The notes under the pieces are model-generated. The model saw nothing but the letters and a program-made list of their open reading frames with translations. It was not told where the DNA came from and ran no database searches. Below are positions 1-8,916 of a stretch of 60,222 nucleotides of DNA, piece by piece. This stretch comes from Cyanobacteria bacterium FACHB-502 (GTDB lineage Bacteria > Cyanobacteriota > Cyanobacteriia > Elainellales > Elainellaceae), in assembly GCA_014695325.1 (NCBI GenBank), contig JACJNZ010000061.1, positions 1 to 60,222 on the forward strand, written 5' to 3'. The position numbers and the translations under genes are program-made. How positions within the stretch are numbered: position 1 is the first letter of the stretch; the number at the start of each line of letters is the position of its first letter.

Positions 1-109
1 TATGGTACGGTGGACCCACCCTGACCCATCCCGAACTCAGGTGTGAAACGCTGAAACGGCGACGATAGTTGGAGGGTTGCTTCCTGCAACAATAGCTCGA
101 TGCCAGGGT
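1..109 (+). rRNA. rrf: 5S ribosomal RNA, 5'-truncated by the window edge
   Basis: The sequence carries the conserved 5S core (ACCCATCCCGAACTCAGGTG) and the 3' segment AATAGCTCGATGCCAGG typical of cyanobacterial 5S rRNA. The first ten or so bases lie outside the window. A strong terminator follows directly, so this is the distal end of an rRNA operon that extends to the left. The exact 3' end is uncertain by one or two bases. Confidence 0.93.
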
Positions 110-117
110 AATTTTCT

Positions 118-157
118 GAAATCTCCCCCTTGTGATTATGCTTGGGGGAGATTTTGT
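118..157 (+). terminator. Rho-independent terminator of the rRNA operon
   Basis: An inverted repeat AAATCTCCCCC / GGGGGAGATTTT with a 12-base loop ends in a T-rich run, about ten bases after the 5S rRNA. It is placed to end the rRNA transcript. Confidence 0.9.
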
Positions 158-286
158 TTCGCTCGATTTGAGGCTTGAAGTTACCGTTAGTTTAATGGCA
201 AAACTGGGAAAGTTATGCTTTAAGGATATTCAAACTTGTGTTGAATATTGTGATAGCGGCGTTTACTTTCAGGCAATACGACGATT

Positions 287-718
287 ATGGCAAGTGTGGG
301 ATTAAATAAGTGGATTGTAAGCGGTAATCTGGCAGCTGATGCTCAAATCAAAGCAATCGAATTACGCAATGGAGAACAAGCGACGCTTGCAGAAGCAACT
401 CTGTATGTACGAAGGTTGCGCGGTCGGGATGATGCTTTTACAGTTAAGTTAAGAATTTGGGATAAATCGTTGGCTTGGCGAAAATTGCCCTACTTGAAGA
501 AGGGGTCTTTAATTATTTGTACCGGCAGCCTTGAACCGAATCCTTATATTACAAGCAGTGGTAATTTGCCCAAAGCGGGATTGGAAATGACGGTTCTAGA
601 TATTGATCTAGACATTGTGCGGGGATTTGAGGGGGAGTCTGTTAGTGCAGAAGCGGTGTTGCCAAACCAACATGTTGAGGAGACTGGAGGCTCTGCGGTT
701 GGGGCGCCTGTTTAGCCG
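287..718 (+). CDS. SSB-like single-stranded DNA-binding protein (OB fold)
   Basis: This 142-residue protein resembles the single-stranded DNA-binding (SSB) family. The N-terminal strand NKWIVSGNLAADAQIK, the central FTVKLRIWDKSLAW and the KKGSLIICTGSLEP segment follow the order of OB-fold strands in SSB. The tail after residue 112 is short and acidic (EGESVSAE, VEETGG), but lacks the canonical DDDIPF-type tip. Cyanobacteria usually carry several SSB paralogues, and this looks like an accessory one rather than the essential copy. It stands alone between the rRNA operon and a field of dead insertion sequences, with about 130 bases upstream for its own promoter. The family is fairly sure; the DNA substrate is unknown. 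Confidence 0.75.
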
Positions 719-851
719 AGTGTCAGATGTAGGGGAGTATGAGCAACCCGCAAGGCTCAAACAAATGTTAGGGGTAGGTCAGTAGCATTGTTAGGGTTAG
801 AGGCTTGGTATCAACTGACTCTAAAGCAAAAACTAATGCTCCTGTGTCACG

Positions 852-2218
852 CTAGGCAAAATAAAAGCGGAAATTTTGGGATAGATCAGAGTGTGGCAGA
901 CTGCTAGAAAACTGATTCATCAGTGCAACCAAACACTCTAACCCGGCCGCTAAGCGTGGAATTGGAAATAGATTTAACCAGGGTTCGAGCAAATTTAGAA
1001 TTATGCTCGGCTCAATTACCAGACGCAGATTGTTGAGTGTCTGCTTCCACCTGTTTGCCTGCTTCCAACTGGATGTTGGGTGAGATGAAGGGTGATTACT
1101 TGCGCTTGAGCATTCTGTTGGATCGAAGGTTGTACTTGTGGTTGCTGTGAAGCGTTAGTATGCAGACTCATCAGCAATTACGCACTCATCACCATCTCCC
1201 ACCAGCACTTAATCTGATTGTAGGGGGTCAGCCAAAAATTTGCCCATCCCAACTCGTTCTTACTCTGCTTCAAGCCATACTCAACCTAGTTTCTCAAGCC
1301 ATACAAATTACCAACTTGGTCATACTTGAGGTTCTCAATGTGCGTCATCCCATAGTGCGTCATCACATACTAGGTTGCATTCTTGGGTAACGTTTGAGGG
1401 TCCAGTGGTGAGTTCCCAATATTGTTTGGCACGGCGCTTACCATAAATAATTTCTCGAATGTATCGAGTCTCAGGTTTACTATCACTAAAGATACGCTCA
1501 AACTTGCGCCAGCGATTGAAACGAACTGTTTGCTCACGCGGCAACTAGACAGCATAATTAGTACGAATTGCCGCGACGAACTCCAGCTTCAACTAATACA
1601 ACACATCGATGAAACCGCAGCCACTTTCACCATACAAGCTATCAGCTAGCACGAGCTTGAACTGAAAGCCCATACCTTAAAGATCGAGGATCATCTGGGC
1701 AACTATCTCTAGCTTACTGCGGTAGACCTCATCGGGCTTGAGGCGTTCTTTCGGTTTATAAACTTGAAACAGCAAGGGCAAGGTGATATTGTCTACCACC
1801 CCTAGGCTATCACAGCCACAATGCCATTCTCAATCTTGCCTAAGTTGCCGACGTATTGGCGTTTAACATAATCAGGATGTTGTCCCTTCTTTCGGTCGCC
1901 TGTGTCATCAATGACCAGCACAATTTCACGCTTACCACTGTTTTGGAGGATTAACCGCAAGCACTGTTGACGAAAAGCTGAAGTTTGCCAGGGCGATTCT
2001 ATTAGAAGATGATGCAATGATTGAGCGTTGTCTAATTTCGCTACCTGGGCTATTGTAGGTAGCATTTTGCGTTTGGCTTCACTTATGAGTCCCAAATGCA
2101 ACTGTTTAAATGGCTCGAAGTTCCTAACTTCAGGAAACAGCACTTGATACCACTGGCAATATTCATCAATGAATTGGACGTTCGCTGTAGCGGGTCGCGG
2201 TTCAACTATTAGCTGCAC
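852..2218 (-). pseudogene. IS701-family transposase, decayed full-length copy
   Basis: Read on the minus strand, the family can be followed from start to stop across several frames. The intact N-terminal part (1802-2218) includes VLVIDDTGDRKKG, with the first DDE-type aspartates, and YVGNLGKIENGIVAV. The middle survives as TRYIREIIYGKRRAKQYWELTT (1335-1555), the next part as YGLKQSKNELGWANFWLTPY (about 1230-1290), and the C-terminus as LNNLRLVIEPSIILNLLEPW and LVALMNQF, ending at a TAG at 852-854. At least four frame changes and in-frame stops break it, so no functional transposase can be made. The length of about 455 codons matches an intact IS701-type transposase, so decay came by point mutation and small indels rather than gross deletion. 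Confidence 0.85.
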
Positions 2219-2335
2219 CTCGCTTTCACAGCTCTGCTCCTATTATTACGCATCCAGGCCGATAGAAGAGCGTTATTGCCGCAAGCGTATATTCTCAGAT
2301 TCAACTTGCGTTAGAACTAATTCATAAAGTAAATC

Positions 2336-2936
2336 TTAAGCAGCCAATCGCCGCATCATCAGACAAATTAAGGAACCATAAATCATCACTTCACTCACCT
2401 CTAAATACACCTCATAATCCTTGTTTAAGCGACGGAATTGATTAAGCCATCCAAAAGTACGCTCCACAATCCACCGCTTCGGAAGTTGCGCGAATGTTGC
2501 TGAAGTGCGCTCAATCACCTCTACCCAAACCTATTCTCCACACACTTGCTTGACTGCATGGCCAAGCTTCTTGCCTGAATATCCCTGGTCTACCCATACG
2601 GCCTCTAATCTAGATAACTTCTCCTTTGCCTCGTCTAGAACAACGATTGCTCCTGACCGCTCTGAAGCATTCGCTTCACTGACGAGGACTCCCATCAACA
2701 ACCTTCGCGAATCGGCAATGATATGGCGATGTGCGTTCTTTAACCTTTTTGCCACCATCGAAACCGTAGACTGCCCCCTTTTTTCCGTTGTTTTCACGGA
2801 TTGGGAATCCGCAATCGCAACACTCGATTTCCCTGAAATCCACTTCCACGGGATGTCCAAATCCTTTAGCTTTGGGCAGTAGGGGTTTGAGAATCTCCCA
2901 CTTCGCATTACTTAAGTCACTGGGATAGGGTTAGCG
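2336..2936 (-). pseudogene. IS5-family transposase remnant, internally deleted and frameshifted
   Basis: The minus strand encodes the N-terminus PYPSDLSNAKWEILKPLLP (2930 downward) and KGFGHPVEVDFREI. It then jumps at once to SVAIADSQSVKTTEKRG, so about 50-60 codons of the family are missing near 2834. Two compensating frame changes follow: AVYGFDGGKKVKER is in one frame, HIIADSRRLLMGVLVSEANASE in the other. After VWVDQGYSGKKLG and VKQVCGE there is an in-frame TAG, then VIERTSATFAQLPKRWIVER and RTFGWLN to the normal C-terminus at 2336. Both catalytic-domain halves are recognisable, but the gene is dead. It lies head to tail with the IS701 and IS1 remnants. Confidence 0.85.
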
Positions 2937-3042
2937 TGTTGGATGAGCAATTTCAGACAGACGAGACCTTCGTAAGGCTACCCCTCGGCTTCTCCTGTCT
3001 AAAATCTGCTCAAGGCTGAACCAGAACTACTTCGGTTTTTCT

Positions 3043-3295
3043 TTATAAATCAGCTCTTATGTGGGTTTTGCTCATAATTTGATTACCCTCTGGAACAAAA
3101 CCAGGATAAATAGTGCAACCATCCACAATATAGAAGTAGCCCCCTGATAGTTTGACGATCGCTCATAACAAGGCAAACGTTTCAGCACTATGGTTGCCTA
3201 AAGTCCAATTCAAGATGCCCCATGTGGAGTGGTCTACTGGTGTCCAGAGCTAGATTTTGTTTTTTTAGACCCTACAAAGGTTCTTTCATCAAAGA
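3043..3295 (-). pseudogene. IS1-family transposase (InsB-like) fragment
   Basis: The minus-strand translation gives DERTFVGSKKTK, a frame change, then LWTPVDHSTWGILNW, TLGNHSAETFALL, a stop codon, YFYIVDGCTIYPGFVP and EGNQIMSKTH. These align in order with the TFVGSKKNKIWLWT ... VLGDHSAETF ... YVTDGYPVYPxFIPDGD ... SKTYMTRVEGENTRLR core of cyanobacterial IS1-family transposases, as I remember them. The conserved TRVEGENTRLRHYL end is missing: the match stops abruptly near 3050. Only about 80 codons remain. No terminal inverted repeats were recognised. Confidence 0.72.
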
Positions 3296-3632
3296 GTGTT
3301 TTATTCTTACGGAATCTATGCAAAATCATTTATGTAAAATCTAACTAATTGGCGTTAGTCTGGAAAGAATTAGAAACGCGGCAACGCAGCTAATAGAGGA
3401 GTAAAGCATCCTCTACGACCAACCTATTCTGGAATGCCTCGACCGTAAGCTCAAAAAAGAGGTTACCGGGAATACAGGCAGGAGTGTGGGCAACGAAAGC
3501 TTCGTGTAGGCAGGAACGAAAGAATTGTAGGGCGATCGATCGATTTTGGTTTCCGATGGGCACTCTCGATTTAAGCTAGACCGTTTGGCGCGATCGAGGA
3601 AACACCGGAGATAGAAGGGAGATTAGACCGTT
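3296..3632. other. Intergenic region, no gene seen
   Basis: No convincing coding sequence, RNA or repeat was found between the IS1 remnant and the methyltransferase gene. It contains two CGATCG palindromes (3535-3545) and presumably the promoter of the 3633 gene. A purine-rich GGGAG lies about 12 bases before the ATG at 3633. Confidence 0.5.
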
Positions 3633-5009
3633 ATGAATACTGAACGAAAGCAGCCGTTAGATCAGGACGCACTAGAGAAAATTCGTCAGCAGTTTGATCA
3701 TTCTCCCTATCCGCGTATCGCGCTCGAAACGTCTCCTAAAGATGACTATGACACGCTGTATATCCATAGCCTGGTCACGTCCTATTACCTGAAGCATCGG
3801 CGTGTTACAGAAACGACTGGCAAGGTCATTTTAGATGCAGGCTGTGGGTCAGGCTACAAATCTTTGATTCTGGCAGAAGCTAATCCGGGCGCGAAGATTG
3901 TGGGGATTGACCTGTCTGAAAAATCGGTAGAACTGGCAGAAAAGCGACTGAAGCATCACGGATTTGACAATGCCGTTTTTTATGCGATGTCTATTTACGA
4001 TCTGCCGCAGCTGAATTTGCAGTTTGACTATATTAACTGTGATGAAGTGCTGTATTTGCTGCCTGACCCATTGGCTGGGCTGCAAGCCATGAAAGCGGTC
4101 CTGAAGCCCGAAGGACTGATTCGCACCAATCTGCACAATGCCTATCAGCGCAGTATGTTTTATCGAGCGCAAAACCTGTTCAAGCTGATGGGCTTGATGG
4201 ACAACATACCGCAGGAAATGGAAGAAGAAGCGGTGTTTGAAACGATGAAATCACTGAAGCCTGGAGTTAAGCTTCGTCAGGAAGCTTGGGGAAGCGAATA
4301 CAACAGCAGCGAAATGACCGAAGATAGGCGCAAAGAACTGCTTTACTCCAATCATCTGCTAGTTGGCGACAAAGGCTTTACGATTCCCGATATGTTTGCG
4401 CTGCTGCATCAGTCTAAGTTGGAACTGGTGAGCATGGTGAACTGGCGACAGTGGGACGTGACGGAACTGTTTCAAAAGCCGGATGATTTGCCTGCACTGT
4501 GGGCAATGGGCTTAGAGCGCGCGACGATCGAGGAAAAACTGCGCCTTTATGAACTGCTGAACCCGATGCACCGATTGATGGATTTCTGGTGCGGACATCC
4601 GAGTGAGTCTGCCGAAACAATTCCCTCGACAGGGGAACTGCTTCGCATCGAAGACTGGAGCAATACCGACTGGCAAGGGGCGATCGTTCATCTTCATCCT
4701 CAGCTCCGGATCGAGGCGGTTAAGGAGAAGCTGCTGGACTGCATTAACCGCATGGCTCCGTTTGAAATTAGCCGCTTTATTCCTCTGCCTGCCCTAAAGC
4801 CGATTTATCTCGAGAGTACTTCAGCCGCCTGCCTGCTGCCGCTTTGGGAATCTGCTCAACCCATTCAAGCCCTGGCAGAACGGTTTTTGCAGATGCGCCC
4901 TGTTAATCCTGCTACTCTGGAACCGCTCACGATTACGGATGCTTTTGACAGCGTGAAGCAGCTCCTTGATCGGCTGGAGCCGTTCCTGTATGTTCTGCTG
5001 GAGTGTTAG
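3633..5009 (+). CDS. Class I SAM-dependent methyltransferase with C-terminal extension
   Basis: This 458-residue protein has a Rossmann methyltransferase domain. Motif I is VILDAGCGSGYKS (residues 65-77), the acidic post-I strand is IVGIDLS (D93), and a further strand is YINCDEVLYLLPDP (about 132-145). After the methyltransferase core (about residues 20-230) there is an unassigned region of some 230 residues, rich in aromatic residues and ending in a Leu-rich helix. The gene lies 130 bases upstream of a type IV pilin gene and precedes a GT41 gene, so modification of pilin, or of a glycan on it, is a reasonable inference but is not shown by the sequence. The substrate cannot be read from the protein. 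Confidence 0.85.
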   Translation: MNTERKQPLDQDALEKIRQQFDHSPYPRIALETSPKDDYDTLYIHSLVTSYYLKHRRVTETTGKVILDAGCGSGYKSLILAEANPGAKIVGIDLSEKSVELAEKRLKHHGFDNAVFYAMSIYDLPQLNLQFDYINCDEVLYLLPDPLAGLQAMKAVLKPEGLIRTNLHNAYQRSMFYRAQNLFKLMGLMDNIPQEMEEEAVFETMKSLKPGVKLRQEAWGSEYNSSEMTEDRRKELLYSNHLLVGDKGFTIPDMFALLHQSKLELVSMVNWRQWDVTELFQKPDDLPALWAMGLERATIEEKLRLYELLNPMHRLMDFWCGHPSESAETIPSTGELLRIEDWSNTDWQGAIVHLHPQLRIEAVKEKLLDCINRMAPFEISRFIPLPALKPIYLESTSAACLLPLWESAQPIQALAERFLQMRPVNPATLEPLTITDAFDSVKQLLDRLEPFLYVLLEC

Positions 5010-5125
5010 CACGTAACTTCTAATGTATTAAAAAATACAAGCAAGATTTTTGCTCAAGGTGATATGAAATTCGATCGACGTGGGCAAGTTATAGCCAGGA
5101 GTTAGAAATTCGTATCCCGCAACTC

Positions 5126-5131
5126 TAGGAG
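5126..5131 (+). promoter_or_regulatory. Ribosome binding site of the pilin gene
   Basis: TAGGAG lies ten bases before the ATG at 5142 and fixes that start, which also gives a normal 22-residue prepilin leader. Confidence 0.65.
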
Positions 5132-5141
5132 TGATAACTCA

Positions 5142-5633
5142 ATGAAAACCGAACTGAAAGCAAAATTCCTGCAACACCTGCTCAACAAGAAAAAGAATGA
5201 CGAAGGTTTCACCCTGATCGAACTGCTGGTGGTGATCATCATCATTGGTATTCTGGCAGCAATCGCTCTCCCCTCGTTCCTGAACCAGGCAAACCGCGCC
5301 CGTCAGTCGGAAGCGACCACCTACGTTGGCTCCATGAACCGGGGACAGCAAGCCTACTACCTGCAAAACAACCAGTTTGCAGAAGCTCTCACCTCTCTTG
5401 AACTGGGAATTCCTGAATCAACCGGCTACTACAATTACACCACAGCGGTTGCAGGTGGTGCAGCGAGTAGTACGGAGGCTGATGCAATCTCCAAAGCTAC
5501 AAAGACAAAAGGTAGTGTGAAGGAGTACAGCGGTATTGTCTACTTAGAAAACGTGGCAGGAGAAGGTGTCACCTCAAAGGCACGCGTTTGTAAAGAGGTT
5601 CTAGACCCTACGACGAACTGTGCTACTCCCTAA
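5142..5633 (+). CDS. pilA: Type IV pilin, major-pilin type
   Basis: This 163-residue prepilin is the building block of type IV pili. A leader of 22 residues rich in Lys ends in Gly22. The prepilin peptidase PilD would cut G22|FTLIELLVVIIIIGILAAIA and N-methylate Phe23. Glu27 (Glu5 of the mature protein) is present, and the hydrophobic helix continues to LPSF. The globular domain contains aromatic runs such as QQAYYLQNNQF and a C-terminal Cys pair (ARVCKEV, TTNCATP) that can form the usual disulfide loop. It is rich in Ser/Thr (AASSTEADAISKATKTKGS), giving plausible O-glycosylation sites. It is monocistronic, with a good Shine-Dalgarno and its own terminator, and is flanked by a methyltransferase gene and a GT41 gene. 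Confidence 0.95.
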   Translation: MKTELKAKFLQHLLNKKKNDEGFTLIELLVVIIIIGILAAIALPSFLNQANRARQSEATTYVGSMNRGQQAYYLQNNQFAEALTSLELGIPESTGYYNYTTAVAGGAASSTEADAISKATKTKGSVKEYSGIVYLENVAGEGVTSKARVCKEVLDPTTNCATP

Positions 5634-5704
5634 TTGAGTGCGCTGAAGTATTACTGCGCTGCAACAGTGTGTCAGCGGCAATCCTTCAGTAACCGAATGA
5701 TTTC

Positions 5705-5760
5705 AAAAGCTGACTTCGCTACCGCTGCTTTAGTAATTTTGCGGTTCGGTCAGCTTTTTC
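5705..5760 (+). terminator. Rho-independent terminator after the pilin gene
   Basis: An outer inverted repeat AAAAGCTGAC / GTCAGCTTTT encloses an inner one ACCGC / GCGGT and ends in a run of T. It lies about 70 bases after the pilin stop and separates pilA from the GT41 gene. Confidence 0.85.
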
Positions 5761-5934
5761 TATTCTCATTTTCTGAATTGAAAATTTATTTTTTCGGTTC
5801 TGATGGCTACCTGGCTGCAAAGCAATGGGTAGCTTTTTACTGTCCGTTAAGGAGTCAAATTCATAAAGGATCACTCCTGTTCGATCGATCGCCCCACAAG
5901 GGCACTCTCTTCCTAGAATTAGAGCAATCGACTC

Positions 5935-8238
5935 ATGAGCCAATTAACCCTCCCCCAACCTCCAGAAGTCTTGAATTCCGAACTACATCAATTTGCCCAG
6001 AGTGCTTTTAGCGAAGGCAATTATGCCAGCGCAGCTTTACTCTACGAGCAGCTCGCCGAACAGGAACCCGATCGAGTTCACTATTTCTGGATGCTGGGGC
6101 TGGCTCATTTGTTGTCGGGTGCGGAAGCCGAAGCGCAGCTCATTTGGATGATGCCGCTGGCAGAAGTTGAAGCGGAACAGGTTGATCAGCTCACTGCTGA
6201 CCTGATGCAGGTGTTGCAGGGGCAGGCAGAGCAGTTTGAAGCCGAGAAATCCTGGCAGCAGTCCTGGCTGGTGCGGCAGCATATCCGCGAGATCGCGCCT
6301 GAGAATATACCCAACTTGCTCTATCTGCTGCGGCTGGGCATTAACCTGGAACTGCTAAACGATGAATACATTCTCAATCTCAAAATTGTCGATCTGCTGC
6401 GCTCGTCTCCTGGGCTAGACCTGGACGAAGCACAACTTCTGCAAGCAGTTCATCAGGTAGTCGATTTTGGCTATCCCGATTCGCAGACGATCGCCTTTGC
6501 CGAAGCTGCCATGCAGCACATCCATGATGCCACAGCCGTTTTCGACATTTTGCTAGAACACGCCTATCAACTGTACCATTACGAAACAAAGGGCGCGATG
6601 GAGCTAGTGGCTTTTTACGGAAAGCTCTGTCTGCCATATAACGAATCTCATCCCGACACGCTCCGGCTCCTGGCAGCAGCTCACACTCAGATCAAGAAAT
6701 ATAGTGAGGCGATCGACTATGCCAGACGATTCCGCGACGCCAGTATTTTGCTAGAGGACAAGATCGCCGCCAATGGGTTATTGGGCGGCAGACTGCTGCG
6801 TGCCGGGTATTGCTGGGAAGAGGCAGTGGCTCTGTTTGCGGAATCTAAGGGCTATTTGAAGCAGCTTTTTGAGCAGCCGCAGGAGGATCGAGATTTGCAG
6901 CCGCTTCTGCTGAGTCAGGGATTTTTCTACGGCTATTTTCTAGAGGACAATCCGGCTGAGCTTCGACCACTGCAAAATCAGGCCGCTGCTTTGATCCAGG
7001 AGAGTTTACGCGGTTCTGTTAAAGAATTGCTTGAAGCAGAGCCATACCAGCAGCGGTTCTCTGCCCCCGTCATTCAATCTGCTCGCACCCAGCGCAAGCT
7101 TAAAATCGCCTATATTGCTCGCTTTATGCGTCAGCATCCGGTCGGTTTTTTGGCGCGATGGCTAATGAAATATCACGATCGCGATCGGTACGACATTTAT
7201 ACCTACCACATCGACTGTAAGCACGTTACTGATTTTACGAACGAGTGGTTTGTTAAAGCTTCCTCCCGGCTGCCTGAGCGTAACAATGGCTATGCTTCAG
7301 CGCGATTCGACGACGGAAACAACATCGGTATTGCCAAACATATCTGCGAGCATGACCAGATCGACATTCTAGTAGACCTGGATAGTCTCACCTCTTATAA
7401 AACTTGTAGCGTGATGGCACTTCGACCCGCTCCAATCCAGGTGACGTGGCTGGGATTAGATGCATCAGGCATTCCGGCGATCGATTACTATCTAGCAGAT
7501 CCCTACGTGCTGCCCGAATCGGCTCAGGATTACTACAGCGAAAAAATTTGGCGATTGCCCCAGACCTATCTGGCGATCGATGGCTTTGAAGTTGGTGTTC
7601 CGACGCTGCGGCGCGATCGATTGGGCATTCCTCAAGATGCGGTCATTTATCTCACTGCTCAGAACGGACAGAAACGCCACCCTGATACAGTTCGGCTTCA
7701 GTTGCGTGTCCTGAAAAATGTGCCCAATAGCTATCTGCTGGTGCGCGGTTTGGCAGACGAGGGAATGCTGCAAAGCCTATTTAACCAGCTTGCAGAAGAA
7801 GAAGGAGTTTCGCTCGATCGCCTGCGGTTCCTGCCTCGCGACCCAGATGAAGAAACCCATCGGGCAAATATCGCAATTGCAGACGTGGTCCTGGATACTT
7901 TTCCCTACAATGGCGCGACGACGACGATGGAAACGCTATGGATGGGTGTGCCGATCGTCACCAAGGTCGGACAGCAGTGGGCAGCCCGCAACAGCTATGC
8001 CATGATGACCAATGCAGGGATCAGTGAAGGCATTGCCCAGACTGACGAAGAATACATTGCCTGGGGCATTCGCCTGGGAGAAGATGCCCAACTGCGAGAG
8101 CAAATTGCCCTGAGACTCAAACAGTCCCGCCAGACGTCCCCACTCTGGGATGCTGAAAAATTTGCCCGCGAAGTCGAACAAGCCTACGAGCAGATGTGGG
8201 ATCTATACTTGCAACAGGGGCGCTTCGGCTGGACGTGA
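5935..8238 (+). CDS. TPR protein with GT41 O-GlcNAc-transferase-type catalytic domain
   Basis: The protein has 767 residues. Residues 1-370 are helical, with TPR-like repeats (SEGNYASAALLYEQLAEQEP, LRLLAAAHTQIKKYSEAIDY). The catalytic half starts at KLKIAYIARFMRQHPVG (about 386-402, with the conserved His) and continues with LRPAPIQVTWLG (about 496). It then has QKRHPDTVRLQLRVLKNVPN (about 578, with the Lys of the nucleotide-sugar site), DTFPYNGATTTMETLWMGVP (about 653) and a C-terminal helix ending YEQMWDLYLQ. This order is that of SPINDLY/OGT proteins, cytoplasmic enzymes that attach a sugar to Ser/Thr. It is the next gene after pilA, so pilin is an obvious candidate substrate (inference). 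Its N-terminal segment YFWMLGLAHLLSGAEAEAQ resembles that of the GT61 protein at 18704. Confidence 0.88.
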   Translation: MSQLTLPQPPEVLNSELHQFAQSAFSEGNYASAALLYEQLAEQEPDRVHYFWMLGLAHLLSGAEAEAQLIWMMPLAEVEAEQVDQLTADLMQVLQGQAEQFEAEKSWQQSWLVRQHIREIAPENIPNLLYLLRLGINLELLNDEYILNLKIVDLLRSSPGLDLDEAQLLQAVHQVVDFGYPDSQTIAFAEAAMQHIHDATAVFDILLEHAYQLYHYETKGAMELVAFYGKLCLPYNESHPDTLRLLAAAHTQIKKYSEAIDYARRFRDASILLEDKIAANGLLGGRLLRAGYCWEEAVALFAESKGYLKQLFEQPQEDRDLQPLLLSQGFFYGYFLEDNPAELRPLQNQAAALIQESLRGSVKELLEAEPYQQRFSAPVIQSARTQRKLKIAYIARFMRQHPVGFLARWLMKYHDRDRYDIYTYHIDCKHVTDFTNEWFVKASSRLPERNNGYASARFDDGNNIGIAKHICEHDQIDILVDLDSLTSYKTCSVMALRPAPIQVTWLGLDASGIPAIDYYLADPYVLPESAQDYYSEKIWRLPQTYLAIDGFEVGVPTLRRDRLGIPQDAVIYLTAQNGQKRHPDTVRLQLRVLKNVPNSYLLVRGLADEGMLQSLFNQLAEEEGVSLDRLRFLPRDPDEETHRANIAIADVVLDTFPYNGATTTMETLWMGVPIVTKVGQQWAARNSYAMMTNAGISEGIAQTDEEYIAWGIRLGEDAQLREQIALRLKQSRQTSPLWDAEKFAREVEQAYEQMWDLYLQQGRFGWT

Positions 8239-8363
8239 TAGCCTGAAAGCAGACAGCTCGATCGCCAATCCTTCGATTTCTATGACTTCAATTGTTCCTG
8301 AGTCCACAAATCGTTTGAAGCATCAGATTATTCAGGAGATCGACGGGATGGATAGAAACTGTC

Positions 8364-8890
8364 ATGACCCAAGAACTCCTTGACCTCAGAAACAGCATTT
8401 TAGAAGGACGCTATGCTGATGCGCTGGCGATCATAGATGAGCTTGAAGGCATAAGCAGACAGGCGATTCTGCGAAATGTTGAGTTGTTTTTGGTGCGCCT
8501 TCTGATTCACCTGATCAAAAATCAGGTCGAACAGCGTTCTACTAATTCCTGGGCAGCATCAATTACAGATTCGGTTCGGCAAATTCAAAAGCTCAATCTG
8601 AAAGACAATCGGTGTCTTACTATGTTGTGCAGAACGAGTGGGAGGATTTGCTGGAGGAGGCGATCGAGGCAGCAATTGATGGGGCAAGTGTAGAAGTGCG
8701 GCAGGGAGAGTTTAGCCCGTTTCAGCTTGGGGCGATCGTCGATCGAGCTCAACTCATGGAAATGAGCACAACGTTGCTTGCTTTCACTTATCAGCATCCT
8801 GCAAAAGCACTGCCCGGAATCGTGAAAGACTATCTGGTGCAGCTTCCGGGCGGTGAGGACTGGAGGCTTGGCAGGCAAGCGGATTTGTAG
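8364..8890 (+). pseudogene. DUF29-like cyanobacterial protein, single frameshift
   Basis: Two overlapping frames together make one protein of about 175 residues. The first half (8364 to about 8613) reads MTQELLDLRNSILEGRYADA, then AILRNVELFLVRLLIHLIKN and SWAASITDSVRQIQKLNLKD. The second half, in the -1 frame from about 8606 to 8890, reads SYYVVQNEWEDLLEEAIEAA, then LTYQHPAKALPGIVKDYLVQ and LPGGEDW. I remember this as a widespread cyanobacterial family usually annotated DUF29; its function is unknown. Loss of one base near GACAATCGGTGTCTTAC (8604-8620) explains the split. It could be a real mutation or a sequencing error. Codon quality stays normal on both sides, which favours a very recent event or an error. 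Confidence 0.75.
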
Positions 8891-8916
8891 GCTGAGACTT
8901 TGCGGGTACGACAAAA

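Noticed and set aside
1160-1649. Plus-strand open frames at 1160-1390 and 1422-1649
   Set aside because: They are antisense to the IS701 fossil, which explains the sequence on the minus strand.
5634-6011. Open frame of 125 codons just after the pilin gene
   Set aside because: It runs through the pilin terminator and into the GT41 start, has no family resemblance, and has poor composition.
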